From assembly GCA_044224905.1 (NCBI GenBank), contig JBGAJN010000002.1, positions 1,674,001-1,738,000 on the forward strand: a stretch of 64,000 nucleotides of DNA, written 5' to 3'. The stretch comes from JBGAJN01 sp044224905. GTDB taxonomy: Bacteria; Verrucomicrobiota; Verrucomicrobiia; Limisphaerales; JBGAJN01. Made by a program: the position numbers and the translations under genes. Numbering within the stretch: the first letter of the stretch is position 1; every line of letters begins with the position of its first letter. Below are positions 34,446-44,122 of this stretch, one piece after another. The notes below the pieces were generated by a model. That model saw only the letters and a list, made by a program, of their open reading frames with translations, had not been told where the DNA came from and made no database searches.

Positions 34446-35495
34446 TTGGCCGATTTGCTATCAGACGTGAAAACTGTTGTTACTGATCCCTTCAATGTCG
34501 CTTCAGACGAGCGGATGTCGTATTTGCGGTTCGCCATCGAGCCGTATCAAGCGCGCACCGATCTGCTGAAGTCGCTCCGGCGTTTCATCGGCGGAATTGA
34601 AAAGATCGACATCACCGCCATCACGGTCTTGCGGCACAAGCCCGGTCGTCGCGCGGTGATCGAGTACATTTTGGAAGCTGAAGGGCGAAAATTCCCCAAG
34701 ACGCAATTCGCCCTGCTCGGCAAATCCAGCACCAAGGGAACCGACACGGCGACTTTCGAGCTTCACCAAGCGCTGTGGAAAAGTGGTATGGATGCGGCGG
34801 CTGCAGACGGGATTTCCGTCCCGCGGGCGATGGGGGTGATTTCCGAGACGCGGATGTGGTTGCAGGAACGCGTAGCGGGAGTTTCAGCGGTCGAGCTGCT
34901 TGCGGGTGCGGATGGGGTGGCCCTCGCGCGTCGCATGGCGGAAGCAGCGCATAAGCTTCATCAAGTCAAAGTGAAGCTTCGTCGCGAGCACACCATGAGC
35001 GATGAACTTCGCATGTTGGCGGAACGGATGGCCTTGCTCACGCAGGCGCGTCCGGAGTGGCAGGATCGCTTGGCGCGTGTCATGGCCGCTGGACGACGTA
35101 TGGGCGAACGCGCGCCGAAAAACCGTCTTGGCCCCGTGCATCGGGATTTTTACCCCGCGCAAATGCTCGTGGATGGTGCGCGCTTGTGGGTGTTGGATTG
35201 CGAAATGTTTTGCCAAGGCGACCCGGCGTTGGACGTTGGCAACTGCATTGCCCACATCACGGAACAGAGCCTGCGGACGACTGGCAGTGCAACCACTTTT
35301 GCCGATCGCGAACAGGCGATGCGGGAGCGCTTCGTGGAACTCGCGAGCCCCAACGTGCGCGGCACCGTCGACGCCTACGCCATCCTCGGACTCGTTCGCC
35401 ACGTGCATATCAGCACGCTCATCCCGGAACGTCAGACCTTCAGTGAGCCCTTGCTCTATCTCTGCGAAGAACGCCTCGCGCGTTGGATGGAATAA
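34446..35495 (+). CDS. Aminoglycoside phosphotransferase-fold kinase
   Basis: This 349-residue protein has the APH/choline kinase fold. The N-lobe has VIEYILEAEGRKFPKTQFALLGK; the catalytic loop is VHRDFYPAQML with the catalytic Asp; the metal site is VLDCEMFCQGDPALDVGN. The substrate cannot be deduced, since the family phosphorylates antibiotics, choline, sugars and others. The start is uncertain: TTG 34446 is given, and GTG 34467 or ATG 34515 are possible. No neighbour suggests a pathway. Confidence 0.8.
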   Translation: MADLLSDVKTVVTDPFNVASDERMSYLRFAIEPYQARTDLLKSLRRFIGGIEKIDITAITVLRHKPGRRAVIEYILEAEGRKFPKTQFALLGKSSTKGTDTATFELHQALWKSGMDAAAADGISVPRAMGVISETRMWLQERVAGVSAVELLAGADGVALARRMAEAAHKLHQVKVKLRREHTMSDELRMLAERMALLTQARPEWQDRLARVMAAGRRMGERAPKNRLGPVHRDFYPAQMLVDGARLWVLDCEMFCQGDPALDVGNCIAHITEQSLRTTGSATTFADREQAMRERFVELASPNVRGTVDAYAILGLVRHVHISTLIPERQTFSEPLLYLCEERLARWME

Positions 35496-35556
35496 GAGCT
35501 GTTGTCCGGGGAAACCTCGGCGCGATAGTTCGGTCAGGAACGCAAATTCACTGCGT

Positions 35557-37410
35557 TCAGAATAGATTCTCAAACACCAGCCGCGCGAAGATATTGCCGC
35601 GTGCGCCGAAGGTCGGGCCGGATAACGTACGCATGTAGCCGAGTTCGAACTTGGCGATGACCACGGTCAACTGCACGCCGGCTCCGGCGGCGAGCCAGGT
35701 TTCGCTCAGGTGATTGCCGCTGTCGCGCAGGCCCGCGGCGTCGAACATCAGGAGCGGTTTGATCGAGAAGAGGTTTGCGTCGTTGACCATGTAATGGGTC
35801 GCAGGCGCGATTTCTTGGAAGGCGGCTTTCGCCTGTTCGGTCGCGTCGGCGTCGCTCGCGCCTTCATTCTTGAGGACGGCGGCGAGCATGCTCGGGCCGG
35901 TGCGTTCAATCTGGTTGTTCAACACTTGCTTGAGCGTCGTTGGGTTTCCGTTCTCGTCGGGGAGGTCGGTGTTCTCGTTTGGAATCAACGGGCGCGACCA
36001 CGATGGAATCGGGATCGTGAGATTCACGTTCACGTGCCAGAAGGCGTCGCCGCCGGTCATGCGTCCGCCCGCAGTGCGGAACGCAGCTTCGCTGGAACCG
36101 AAGCTGCGCAGGAGCGGGCCACCGGGTGTCGCGAGCATCGCGGCGGAGGAGGGGCTGTCGTAGAGAAACTGGTTCGGCGAATTGCCCGCGAAGTAGCGTG
36201 CACTGGGCGGAAGATCGCCCCACGCCTTGCCTGCGCCGGCGATCAACTCGATGCCGATGGCTTGGTTCTCGGCGACCATGATTTCGCGCGCGTAGCCGAT
36301 GCGGCCGACGAGGCGTTGGTAGGATTGGCCGGCGCCGGTTTGCCAGCCGTTGTCATTCCACACCGCGCCGCGCAGGAAGCCGTAGATCGGTCGCGGAATC
36401 GTATCGAGCAGGAGGCGGCCGAATTGTTCATTGGCCGAGGTGCGGCTGCGCGCGGCGACGATGGAGGGATCAACGCGATCGTCGTTGCGTCGGTAGCCGA
36501 GATCGGCGCTGAGGCGTGTGTTCGCGGCGAGGTTGAATTTGAAGCCGCCGCTGGCATTCACAGTGTTGCCAGTGTGCTGGCCATCGGCGAGAGGTTCGCG
36601 TTCGCCGGTGTAGTCGAGGCGCAGTCCGGCTTCCTGCAAGGCGCTGCCGGTTCGACGGAGGCTGTAGCGCATCCCCGCAGCGGCTCGATAGAAATCGTTT
36701 TGAAATGATTTCACGCCCTGTCCGTGCGCATCGAGATGGCGTGTGTCGTCGGGGCTCGCGCCCGCGCGCGCGGGGTCGCGCAAGTGCAGCAGATCCGTGT
36801 CGAACGAGCCAGCCGTAGCGGTGCCGAACGCGCGATCGTGCGACACCGTCACGGTGGGTTTCAACGCGAGCAACGGCTTCGGCACGTTTTCATAAAACGT
36901 CGGCAGCGGCGTGCGCGGGATCGGCAACGTATTGTCGCCGATCTGGACGAGCGAGAAGCCGACGTAAAACGGGCGGAAGATGACGCCGATTTGTTTGGGC
37001 GCCGCCGCGCTTTTGTTCGTGGTCGCGGGTTGTTCATCGAACTGAACGTCGATGTAGAGCACTCCGATTTCACCTTTGGAACGCAGGCCGTAACCGCTGA
37101 TGGCATTGGTGGTAATGATCGCTTCGAGCGCTTCCATCGCGTCGAGAATCTTCGCCGACGTCAGCAAGTCGCCGGTTTTAATCGGCAAGGGAACGTTACC
37201 AACCCAGCGTCCTTCGATCTTCACGTACGCGACGCGAGTGCCGTACGCCGCGCTTTTCTTGGCGCGTTCGTGGGCGAGTTTGTTTTGCGGCTTGTTCGCG
37301 CGCGGATCGGAGCGATCCGGTCCGAACTCGAGCGAGGTTACGTCGGCCGCGTAGAGCAGCGCGGGCAAACCGAGCAGCGCGACAAACAGGAATGCTCCCC
37401 AAGTTTTCAT
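35557..37410 (-). CDS. Omp85/BamA-like outer membrane beta-barrel protein
   Basis: This 617-residue protein has a signal peptide (MKTWGAFLFVALLGLPALLYA), then a region like a single POTRA domain (about residues 58-125: RVAYVKIEGRWVGNVPL, ISGYGLRSKGEIGVLYIDVQF), then alternating amphipathic strands to the C-terminus. The last strands (GVQLTVVIAKFELGYMRTL and NIFARLVFENLF) end in Phe, as outer membrane barrels recognised by BamA do. Sequence identity to BamA or TamA is not obvious, so it is probably a distant Omp85-like or porin-like protein. The gene before it on this strand starts at 37876. Confidence 0.65.
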   Translation of the reverse strand: MKTWGAFLFVALLGLPALLYAADVTSLEFGPDRSDPRANKPQNKLAHERAKKSAAYGTRVAYVKIEGRWVGNVPLPIKTGDLLTSAKILDAMEALEAIITTNAISGYGLRSKGEIGVLYIDVQFDEQPATTNKSAAAPKQIGVIFRPFYVGFSLVQIGDNTLPIPRTPLPTFYENVPKPLLALKPTVTVSHDRAFGTATAGSFDTDLLHLRDPARAGASPDDTRHLDAHGQGVKSFQNDFYRAAAGMRYSLRRTGSALQEAGLRLDYTGEREPLADGQHTGNTVNASGGFKFNLAANTRLSADLGYRRNDDRVDPSIVAARSRTSANEQFGRLLLDTIPRPIYGFLRGAVWNDNGWQTGAGQSYQRLVGRIGYAREIMVAENQAIGIELIAGAGKAWGDLPPSARYFAGNSPNQFLYDSPSSAAMLATPGGPLLRSFGSSEAAFRTAGGRMTGGDAFWHVNVNLTIPIPSWSRPLIPNENTDLPDENGNPTTLKQVLNNQIERTGPSMLAAVLKNEGASDADATEQAKAAFQEIAPATHYMVNDANLFSIKPLLMFDAAGLRDSGNHLSETWLAAGAGVQLTVVIAKFELGYMRTLSGPTFGARGNIFARLVFENLF

Positions 37411-37465
37411 CGTCGAGGATCGCCGCGGAGATGGGTTGGTTGGTCGAGACGTGCGGGCGAATTGC

Positions 37466-37876
37466 TCACACGTCGACGCTGACCACTTTGGCCATCGCGT
37501 CGTGAACCCGCTTCTTTTGCGCGGGCGTGGGCTTGCTGACGCCGGCGATGGCTTTGGCGGCGGGGTGAACTTCCTTCACGAGCACGTCGGCTTGCGCGGG
37601 CTTTACACCTTGGGACGCCATGAGCTGCACGGCCTTCTGTTCGACCGGTGTGCCGGTGGTGAAGGATACGTGGACGATCTGGACTTCGTTGGCGCCTTTG
37701 ACCCGATAGAGGTCGAAGACAAGTTTCCAAATTTCGTCGGCGTCCGGTGTGCAGGAGCGTTCGACAATGACCTTGAATTTGTATCCGGCCTCGGGACTGA
37801 AGACCATTACCTCGACGAGGAACGGACGGCAGACTTTTTTTCCGACGGGGACGACGCTGGTGGATGATTTAGGCAT
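37466..37876 (-). CDS. Hypothetical protein
   Basis: This 136-residue protein is not recognised. It begins MPKSSTSVVPVGKKV, has a beta-rich first half (VEVMVFSPEAGYKFKVIVERSC) and a Lys/Ala-rich second half ending KVVSVDV. There is no signal peptide or membrane segment. The ATG at 37876 is preferred because upstream in-frame sequence is Arg-rich and looks non-coding. It precedes the outer membrane protein gene by 55 bases and may share its transcript. Confidence 0.55.
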   Translation of the reverse strand: MPKSSTSVVPVGKKVCRPFLVEVMVFSPEAGYKFKVIVERSCTPDADEIWKLVFDLYRVKGANEVQIVHVSFTTGTPVEQKAVQLMASQGVKPAQADVLVKEVHPAAKAIAGVSKPTPAQKKRVHDAMAKVVSVDV

Positions 37877-38091
37877 AAGAATATTGAGTGAAGTTGACCT
37901 GTCGTTTCTCCGACGCTGCGGCGGACTGCGAATCTTTGTTCGAGACACTTCCGTCACTAGCTGCGGTTGCTATAAGTCGTAGCCGTGGGCTTGTCGATGG
38001 AATTTAACGTGGCAGCGGATCGGGCTTGCTCGTTGGGAACACGCCGGTGTGGAATAGGCGCATATTCGCAGACGCCGCCCTCGCATTCATT

Positions 38092-38955
38092 ATGAGCAAT
38101 TACGCCTCCGCTGACAGCTTCTCCGAGCCCTTCTTCAAAGGCTGGGCCAAGCCGGGCTCACTTCCACCTGGGGCGTTGGTAAAATCCTCCGAGCCGGCAG
38201 AGGGCGAAACGCTGGATGCGATCAGCGGGTACTTTCGCCTGTTTCAACTCAGCAGAGGACACCGTTTTTCCACCGATGACGTTCTCACAGCCTGGTATGG
38301 CACCACGTGGTGTCCGCGCGCCGATCGCGTGCTGGATCTGGGGAGCGGTATCGGGTCGGTGGGAATGATCGCGGCGTGGCGTTTGCCGGGCGCTCGATTC
38401 GTGACGATCGAGGCGCAGGACGAAAGCGTGCGGCTCGCGAGAAAGTCGGCGCGGTTCAACGGGCTGGAGGAGCGTTACGAAATCCGCCACGGAGATTTTC
38501 GTGATCCCGCGTTACTTGCGCCAACGGAGAAGTTCGATCTGGTGTTGGGCAGTCCGCCGTATTTTCCGGTGGGCACGGGCCCCGAAGGGGATCATCCGCA
38601 AAAAGTCGCGTGTCGGTTTGAGCTGCGCGGGAATATCGCGGACTACTGTGCCGTGGCGTCGGCGCACTTGGGCAACGGTGGTTGGTTCGCCTGCGTGTTT
38701 CCCACGGAGCAGCTCGAACGAGTTGAAGCGGCGGCGAAAAAGTCGGAACTCGCGATTGTGCGTCGGCGACCGATTGTTTTGCGCGAAGGCGAGCCGCCAT
38801 TGCTGAGCTTGTTCGGCATGGTGCGCGCCGATCATCTACCGCCCGCGATGCGCTCTCGCACTTGGGTAGAGCCGCCATTGATTATTCGCCAGCGCGATGG
38901 CCATGTTCATCCCGAATATGCGGCGGTGAAGCTGTCGTTCGGTTTTCCGCCCTGA
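38092..38955 (+). CDS. TrmN6-like N6-adenine methyltransferase
   Basis: This 287-residue SAM-dependent methyltransferase resembles TrmN6 (YfiC), which methylates A37 of tRNA-Val. It opens with an RGHRFSTDDVLTAWY segment (the family's 'HRFxxDxxLLA'), has the SAM motif VLDLGSGIGSVGM and the catalytic GSPPYFP, where the usual N of NPPY is S. That Asn-to-Ser change is seen in some MTSmA members but deserves care. The ATG at 38092 is used; upstream in-frame sequence is not conserved-looking. Confidence 0.8.
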   Translation: MSNYASADSFSEPFFKGWAKPGSLPPGALVKSSEPAEGETLDAISGYFRLFQLSRGHRFSTDDVLTAWYGTTWCPRADRVLDLGSGIGSVGMIAAWRLPGARFVTIEAQDESVRLARKSARFNGLEERYEIRHGDFRDPALLAPTEKFDLVLGSPPYFPVGTGPEGDHPQKVACRFELRGNIADYCAVASAHLGNGGWFACVFPTEQLERVEAAAKKSELAIVRRRPIVLREGEPPLLSLFGMVRADHLPPAMRSRTWVEPPLIIRQRDGHVHPEYAAVKLSFGFPP

Positions 38956-39076
38956 GGATGGCGGTGAGCAATATTGGTCAAAGGCCGGACAAGATTTGTT
39001 GAGAAGCTTTCCTGGAGCGAAAACATGCTGAGGCAACCGCTGAACCCTAATTTCTTTGCCGAATACATCTCTTGTC

Positions 39077-40096
39077 ATGAACGAATCGAAAAACTCCACC
39101 ACCACAGTTCGTCGTTGGTTCTTGCTCCTGATCGCTGGTGTCGGCCTCTGGGCGTTGCTTGATCCCATTGCGATGCTCGCGGCGGCTGCGGATGCCAAAT
39201 CTGCTGTGCCTGCGTTGAAGCAGTTTGATTGGCGGAAGTTTCTCGCGCCGTTTCACTCGGTCGTTCTGCATTACCCCATCGGGTTCGTGACGCTGGCGTT
39301 CGTGTTGGAAATCTACTCACTTCGCAATGACTCACCGCAGCTGCGCAAGATCGTTACGCTCGTGACGTTGCTCACGGCGGTGAGTGCTTTCTTGGCGGCG
39401 GGCTTGGGTTGGTTGCGCGCAGCGGGTGGGGGATACGATCCGCGCACGTTGGAATTGCATCGCTGGTACGGTGTCGGCGTGGTGGCTATCACGTTCGTTG
39501 CGCTGTGGGTGCAACGCGAAGCGACGCGCAAGCAATCCGTCGGAGCGCTGCTCTACGTGTATCGGCTGTTGCTCGTGGTGAATCTGGCGGTGCTGGTGAT
39601 CGCCGGGCATGAAGGCGGCAATCTGACGCACGGTTCCAACTACCTCACCAAGGACGCGCCGGACTTCATGAAGAACTTGATCGAAGACGATGCGCCGACT
39701 GATGCCGTCGCCGCCACTGCGGGAGCCGCGAATGAAAAGGACAAGATGTTCCTCGAACAGATCCAGCCGGTCTTCAAAGCCAAGTGCTACAGCTGCCACG
39801 GGCCGGAGAAACAGAAGGGCGGTTACCGCCTCGATCAAAAAGAAGCAGCGCTGAAGGCGGGTGAAAGCAACAAGTTGGCGATCAAGCCGGGCGATCCGTT
39901 GGACAGTAATCTGGTGAAGTTGATCCTCCTGCCCGTGGATCACGACGACGTCATGCCGCCTTCCGGCAAGGAAATGCTCACGGCCGACGAGACGATGAAG
40001 ATCATCCGTTGGATTCAAGCGGGGGCGCATTTTCCAGACGTGGCGGCTGCTTCGCCTACCTCGAGCGCTCCACCGGCACCAGCGGCGGCAAAGTGA
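39077..40096 (+). CDS. DUF2231 membrane protein fused to planctomycete-type cytochrome c
   Basis: This 339-residue protein has an N-terminal hydrophobic segment, then about four membrane helices of the DUF2231 type (FHSVVLHYPIGFVTLAFVLEIY, LVTLLTAVSAFLAAGLGWL and two more). The C-terminal third is a cytochrome domain with C237-Y-S-C240-H241 (KCYSCHGPEKQKGG) and a distal Met in DDVMPPSG, as in PSCyt1. An Ala/Pro-rich tail ends it. Heme faces the periplasm. It probably acts in electron transfer in the oxidative degradation systems typical of the phylum (inference). Confidence 0.85.
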   Translation: MNESKNSTTTVRRWFLLLIAGVGLWALLDPIAMLAAAADAKSAVPALKQFDWRKFLAPFHSVVLHYPIGFVTLAFVLEIYSLRNDSPQLRKIVTLVTLLTAVSAFLAAGLGWLRAAGGGYDPRTLELHRWYGVGVVAITFVALWVQREATRKQSVGALLYVYRLLLVVNLAVLVIAGHEGGNLTHGSNYLTKDAPDFMKNLIEDDAPTDAVAATAGAANEKDKMFLEQIQPVFKAKCYSCHGPEKQKGGYRLDQKEAALKAGESNKLAIKPGDPLDSNLVKLILLPVDHDDVMPPSGKEMLTADETMKIIRWIQAGAHFPDVAAASPTSSAPPAPAAAK

Positions 40097-40165
40097 TTCG
40101 CCGGCGCGGGATTTCGCGATTCAAACTTGTCCTCGGCTGCGCTCCTGTTACCGTGCCGCGCTCAC

Positions 40166-41770
40166 GTGGACATCAAAGACGAAATAGCTGCAGAGATCGC
40201 CAAACGCCGGACCTTCGCGATCATTTCGCACCCAGACGCCGGCAAGACGACGCTCACCGAAAAGCTGCTGCTCTACGGCGGTGCCGTGCAACTCGCCGGA
40301 TCCGTCACGGCGCGCAAGAATCAGCGTGCTTCCACGTCCGACTGGATGGAGCTCGAACGCAAGCGCGGCATCTCGATTAGCTCCACGGTGCTGCAGTTCG
40401 AATACAACGGGTACAAAATCAACCTCCTCGATACCCCGGGTCACAAAGATTTCTCTGAAGACACGTATCGCGTGCTCACCGCCGTCGATGCCGTTGTCAT
40501 GGTGATTGACTCGGGTAAGGGTATCGAAGCGCAGACGCGCAAACTGTTCGAAGTTTGTCGTCAACGCGGCGTGCCCATCTTCACGTTTATGAACAAGTGC
40601 GATCGCCCCATGCGCGAGCCGCTTGCTCTGCTCGATGAGCTCGAACGCGTGCTCGGCATCGGTGCGTTTCCCGTTAACTGGCCCATCGGCACCGGTTTTG
40701 AATTCAAGGGCGTATTCGATCGCTTGTCTCGCGAGGTGCATCTCTTCGAACGCACCGTCGGCGGACAGTTCCGCGCGCCCGTTTCGATTGGCGACTTTTC
40801 CGATCCCGTCATCCGCGAGCGGCTCGACGAAGTGACGTACGCGAAGGTGAGTGAAGAGTTGGAAATGCTCACGCTGGCTGGTGAAGCGTTCGATGAGGCT
40901 GCGGTGCTCGCGGGAAAAACGACGCCGGTGTTCTTCGGCAGTGCAATGAACAACTTCGGCGTGCAGCTCCTTCTCGATGGCTTCCTGCGCAACTCCGCGG
41001 CGCCGCAACCGCGTCACGCCAATGGCAACGTCATCGCCCCGGACCAGAAGGACTTCTCCGGATTTATTTTCAAAATTCAGGCGAACATGGACCCTCGCCA
41101 CCGCGATCGTATTGCGTTCATCCGCATTTGCTCCGGCAAGTTCGAGCGCGACATGACGGTCAGTCACTCGCGTTCGACGAAGAAGGTCCGCCTCTCCAGC
41201 TCGCATAAACTTTTCGGCCGCGAACGCGAAACTGTCGATGAAGGTTATCCCGGAGACATCATTGGCCTCGTGGGCCATTCAGAGTTCGGCATCGGTGACA
41301 CGCTCACGACCGATCCCGCGATCACCTACAACGAAATCCCGCGCTTCACGCCCGAGACCTTCGCCTACCTGCACAATCCGAACACGGCGAAGTATAAGCA
41401 GTTCCGACAGGGCCTCGATCAGTTGTTGCAGGAAGGTGTCATTCAGATTCTGCACTTCCCGGATTCCGCGACGAAGATTCCGCTGCTCGCGGCGGTCGGT
41501 CCCTTGCAGTTTGAAGTGGTGCAATACCGCTTGGAGAGTGAATACGGCGCTGAATCCAGACTCGAACCCGCACCGTGGTCCGTCGTGCGCTGGCTGCCGC
41601 AGGGGATCAGCGAAAACGACCTTGCGTCGCTCTCGTTGCCCACGGGGTCGCGGCTTGCGCTCGATTTGGATAACAACTCCGTGGTCCTGTTCCCCAACGA
41701 GTGGTCGATGAACTACTTCGCGCAGACTCACTCGAAGTTCCCGTTGGCGGCGCTTGGACCGGCGAAATAG
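40166..41770 (+). CDS. prfC: Peptide chain release factor 3
   Basis: This 534-residue translational GTPase removes RF1 and RF2 from the ribosome after peptide release. The G motifs are SHPDAGKTT, DTPGHKDF and NKCD, and the C-terminal domains are the usual RF3 length. The start is placed at GTG 40166 because conserved sequence (AKRRTFAIISH) begins 12 residues later; an in-frame TTG at 40127 adds 13 unrelated residues. Confidence 0.95.
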   Translation: MDIKDEIAAEIAKRRTFAIISHPDAGKTTLTEKLLLYGGAVQLAGSVTARKNQRASTSDWMELERKRGISISSTVLQFEYNGYKINLLDTPGHKDFSEDTYRVLTAVDAVVMVIDSGKGIEAQTRKLFEVCRQRGVPIFTFMNKCDRPMREPLALLDELERVLGIGAFPVNWPIGTGFEFKGVFDRLSREVHLFERTVGGQFRAPVSIGDFSDPVIRERLDEVTYAKVSEELEMLTLAGEAFDEAAVLAGKTTPVFFGSAMNNFGVQLLLDGFLRNSAAPQPRHANGNVIAPDQKDFSGFIFKIQANMDPRHRDRIAFIRICSGKFERDMTVSHSRSTKKVRLSSSHKLFGRERETVDEGYPGDIIGLVGHSEFGIGDTLTTDPAITYNEIPRFTPETFAYLHNPNTAKYKQFRQGLDQLLQEGVIQILHFPDSATKIPLLAAVGPLQFEVVQYRLESEYGAESRLEPAPWSVVRWLPQGISENDLASLSLPTGSRLALDLDNNSVVLFPNEWSMNYFAQTHSKFPLAALGPAK

Positions 41771-42046
41771 GGCGGGGTTCCCTGTTCGCGGCGAGTTGAA
41801 TGGCTGGCGTTGGCGACGTCATGGCTTCTCGATCAACACGAACCGGCGTGCTACTGGGCCATGTTGAGGTGAAACTGGAAGAAGTTTCGGAAAGGATGGG
41901 CCTGTTTCGGAATCCGAACAGAACCCGTCGGCAGCGGCGCCAGCGAACGGGCGCGCTCTAGGAAGTTGGCGAAAGAGAATTAAGGTTGATTTTCACGCGG
42001 CAGGGACCAAGCGAAAACCCACGGAGGCGTCGGCGACGCGGGATGC

Positions 42047-42244
42047 CTATGCGTCCGCGTAGCGCTCGCGCAACATGGCGGAGAAGCGCGCGACCTTCAT
42101 CTTGCGGCGACGTTTGGCGCTGGGCTTCTCGTAGGTGCGGCGGGCACGGACTTGGAGCATGGTGCCTTCGCGATCCAGTTTCTTTTTGAGGCGGCGGAGG
42201 GCTTTGTCCACGGGTTCGCCGCGCTTGAGTTTGATTTCAGTCAT
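42047..42244 (-). CDS. rpsU: 30S ribosomal protein S21
   Basis: This 65-residue basic protein matches bS21: MTEIKLKRGEPVDKALRRLKK, then RARRTYEKPSAKRRRKM. S21 contacts 16S rRNA near the anti-Shine-Dalgarno region and is needed for initiation. It is transcribed alone, with about 240-280 bases of non-coding sequence on each side. Confidence 0.95.
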   Translation of the reverse strand: MTEIKLKRGEPVDKALRRLKKKLDREGTMLQVRARRTYEKPSAKRRRKMKVARFSAMLRERYADA

Positions 42245-42488
42245 GATGTTTCTTTGCTTTCTGGCGGAGTAAATTCGTTAAGAACGGCGCGCGTTCTTGG
42301 GTAAAAAATGATTCAAATCGTTCTAGTCGGACAAAAGCATGATTGATCGTACCGCGGCGGAGTATGGCGCTTTCTATGGGGAGAACAATGGAAAACGGTA
42401 GGAAATCGTGCCGGGTGGTAAAGTTGGGTTGTCGTTGCGTGCCAAACTTCTTGGCGTGCGAGGCGTCCGGTCGTTATGCTGCGCGGCG

Positions 42489-43274
42489 ATGATAAGTCCG
42501 GGCGCGCAATACCTCGATCGTAGCCGAGAGTTGATCACGGTGGTGGAACGGCAGTTGCCGTTGATCGCGCAAGCCGCGGATTGGTTCGCCAAATCCATCA
42601 TCGCCGGGCGGATGGTTCACCTTTTTGGCTCGGGGCATAGCCGGATTCTCGTCGAGGAAATGTGGCCGCGCTATGGTTCGTTTCCTGGCTTCAATCCCAT
42701 CGTCGAACTTTCACTGAGCTTTCACAACCTGGTCGTCGGCGCGAATGGCCAGCGTCAGGCGATGTTCCTCGAAAACGTCAGCGGCTTGGCGGAGCGCATC
42801 CTCCGGAACTTCGATCTCTCCGACGTCGACTCCGCGCTGGTGGCGTCCTCGAGCGGTTGCAATGTGGTGCCGATCGAAATGGCGGAGCTCTTCAAGAAAC
42901 GCGACATCAAAGTCGTCGCGATTATCAGCCGTCGTCATGCCGACGCAAGCGAAAGCCGGCACCCGAACGGACTCAAGTTGCAGGAAGTCGCTGATCTCGT
43001 GCTGGACACCGGTGCGCCCGTCGGCGATGCGATGGTGCGCGTGGACAATCTCGCGACGCCGGTTTCGCCGGGATCAACTGTCGGCGGCTGTTTGCTGGTG
43101 AACGCCATCAAGGCTGAGGTGGCGGCCCGACTTGTGCGCGCAGGACACGTTCCTCCCGTGTTGACGGCGGGCGCGCTGGTCGGAGCGGAGCGTGCGACCG
43201 AGTTGTTCGAAGCCGCGTACGATGAGCACGCGCGGCGGCTTGCCAAACTTTACGAAAACCTGGGATCCCGGTGA
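42489..43274 (+). CDS. SIS-domain protein (UPF0309 type)
   Basis: This 261-residue protein has the sugar-isomerase (SIS) fold: HLFGSGHSRILVEEMWPRYG for the phosphate-binding loop, VASSSGCNVVPIEMA for the second Ser-rich loop and a late GGCLLVNAIKAEVA helix. The UPF0309 group has no firm substrate but is expected to act on a phosphosugar. The ATG at 42489 fits the family start. Its stop overlaps the GTG of purU (GTGA at 43271), so the two are coupled. Confidence 0.88.
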   Translation: MISPGAQYLDRSRELITVVERQLPLIAQAADWFAKSIIAGRMVHLFGSGHSRILVEEMWPRYGSFPGFNPIVELSLSFHNLVVGANGQRQAMFLENVSGLAERILRNFDLSDVDSALVASSSGCNVVPIEMAELFKKRDIKVVAIISRRHADASESRHPNGLKLQEVADLVLDTGAPVGDAMVRVDNLATPVSPGSTVGGCLLVNAIKAEVAARLVRAGHVPPVLTAGALVGAERATELFEAAYDEHARRLAKLYENLGSR

Positions 43275-44107
43275 GCACGCAAGTTCTCCTTGTTGAATGT
43301 GGCGATCGGCCCGGGCTGGTTCATGCCATCACCGGCGCGATGTTTCGTTGCGGATTGAACGTCGTTGGCAACGAGGAATTCGTGGATCGCGAATCCGCGC
43401 GGTTCTTCATGCGCACGGAGTTTGATGGCGCGGTGGATCAGTCGGCGCTGCTGGAGGAAGTTCGTGGATTGTTGCCCGACGAGGCGATCGTTCGCGTCTC
43501 CAATCTTGCGCCCAAACGCATCGTGTTGCTGGCGTCGAAGGAACATCACTGCCTTGCCGACCTGCTGGTGCGCCATGAGTTCGGCGAATTAAACGCGCAA
43601 ATTCTCGCGGTGGTCAGCAATCACCAGACACTCGCGCCGCTCGTCCAAAAATTCGGCGTGCCGTTTCACCATGTGAGCCACGAAGCGCTCAGCCGCGAAG
43701 CGCACGAAGCTGCCTTGTTGGACGTGATTCAGCGCTGCGATCCGGAATTCCTCGTGCTGGCGAAATACATGCGCGTGTTGACCGGTGATTTTGTGGCGCG
43801 GTTTCAATCACGCATCGTCAACATTCATCACTCCTTCCTGCCGGCGTTCGCGGGCGCGCGGCCGTATCATCAGGCGTTTGAGCGCGGCGTGAAGGTCATC
43901 GGGGCGACGGCTCACTTTGTCACCGAGACGCTCGATGATGGTCCGATCATCGTTCAACAGGTAATCCCGGTGGACCACACGCACACCCCACAGGACCTTG
44001 CGCAATCGGGTCGCGACGGCGAGCAACTAGCCCTGTCGCGCGCGCTGAAGCTGGTGTTCGAGGACCGCGTCTTTCTTTGTGGACGCCGAAGCGTTATTTT
44101 CGACTGA
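43271..44107 (+). CDS. purU: Formyltetrahydrofolate deformylase
   Basis: This 278-residue cytosolic enzyme hydrolyses 10-formyl-THF to THF and formate. The N-terminal 80 residues are an ACT regulatory domain (GDRPGLVHAITGAMF), and the C-terminal formyltransferase fold carries the catalytic N-H-D set in VNIHHSFLPAF and LDDGPIIVQQ. It starts with GTG overlapping the SIS gene stop. A MetE-like gene follows 15 bases later, so the cluster touches one-carbon metabolism twice. Confidence 0.95.
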   Translation: MSTQVLLVECGDRPGLVHAITGAMFRCGLNVVGNEEFVDRESARFFMRTEFDGAVDQSALLEEVRGLLPDEAIVRVSNLAPKRIVLLASKEHHCLADLLVRHEFGELNAQILAVVSNHQTLAPLVQKFGVPFHHVSHEALSREAHEAALLDVIQRCDPEFLVLAKYMRVLTGDFVARFQSRIVNIHHSFLPAFAGARPYHQAFERGVKVIGATAHFVTETLDDGPIIVQQVIPVDHTHTPQDLAQSGRDGEQLALSRALKLVFEDRVFLCGRRSVIFD

Positions 44108-44122
44108 CCTCGGATCAATTGT

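Noticed and set aside
34156..34470. A 104-codon frame before the phosphotransferase gene
   Set aside because: It is Arg-rich, lacks a motif, and overlaps the likely start of the next gene; kept only as a note on the gap.
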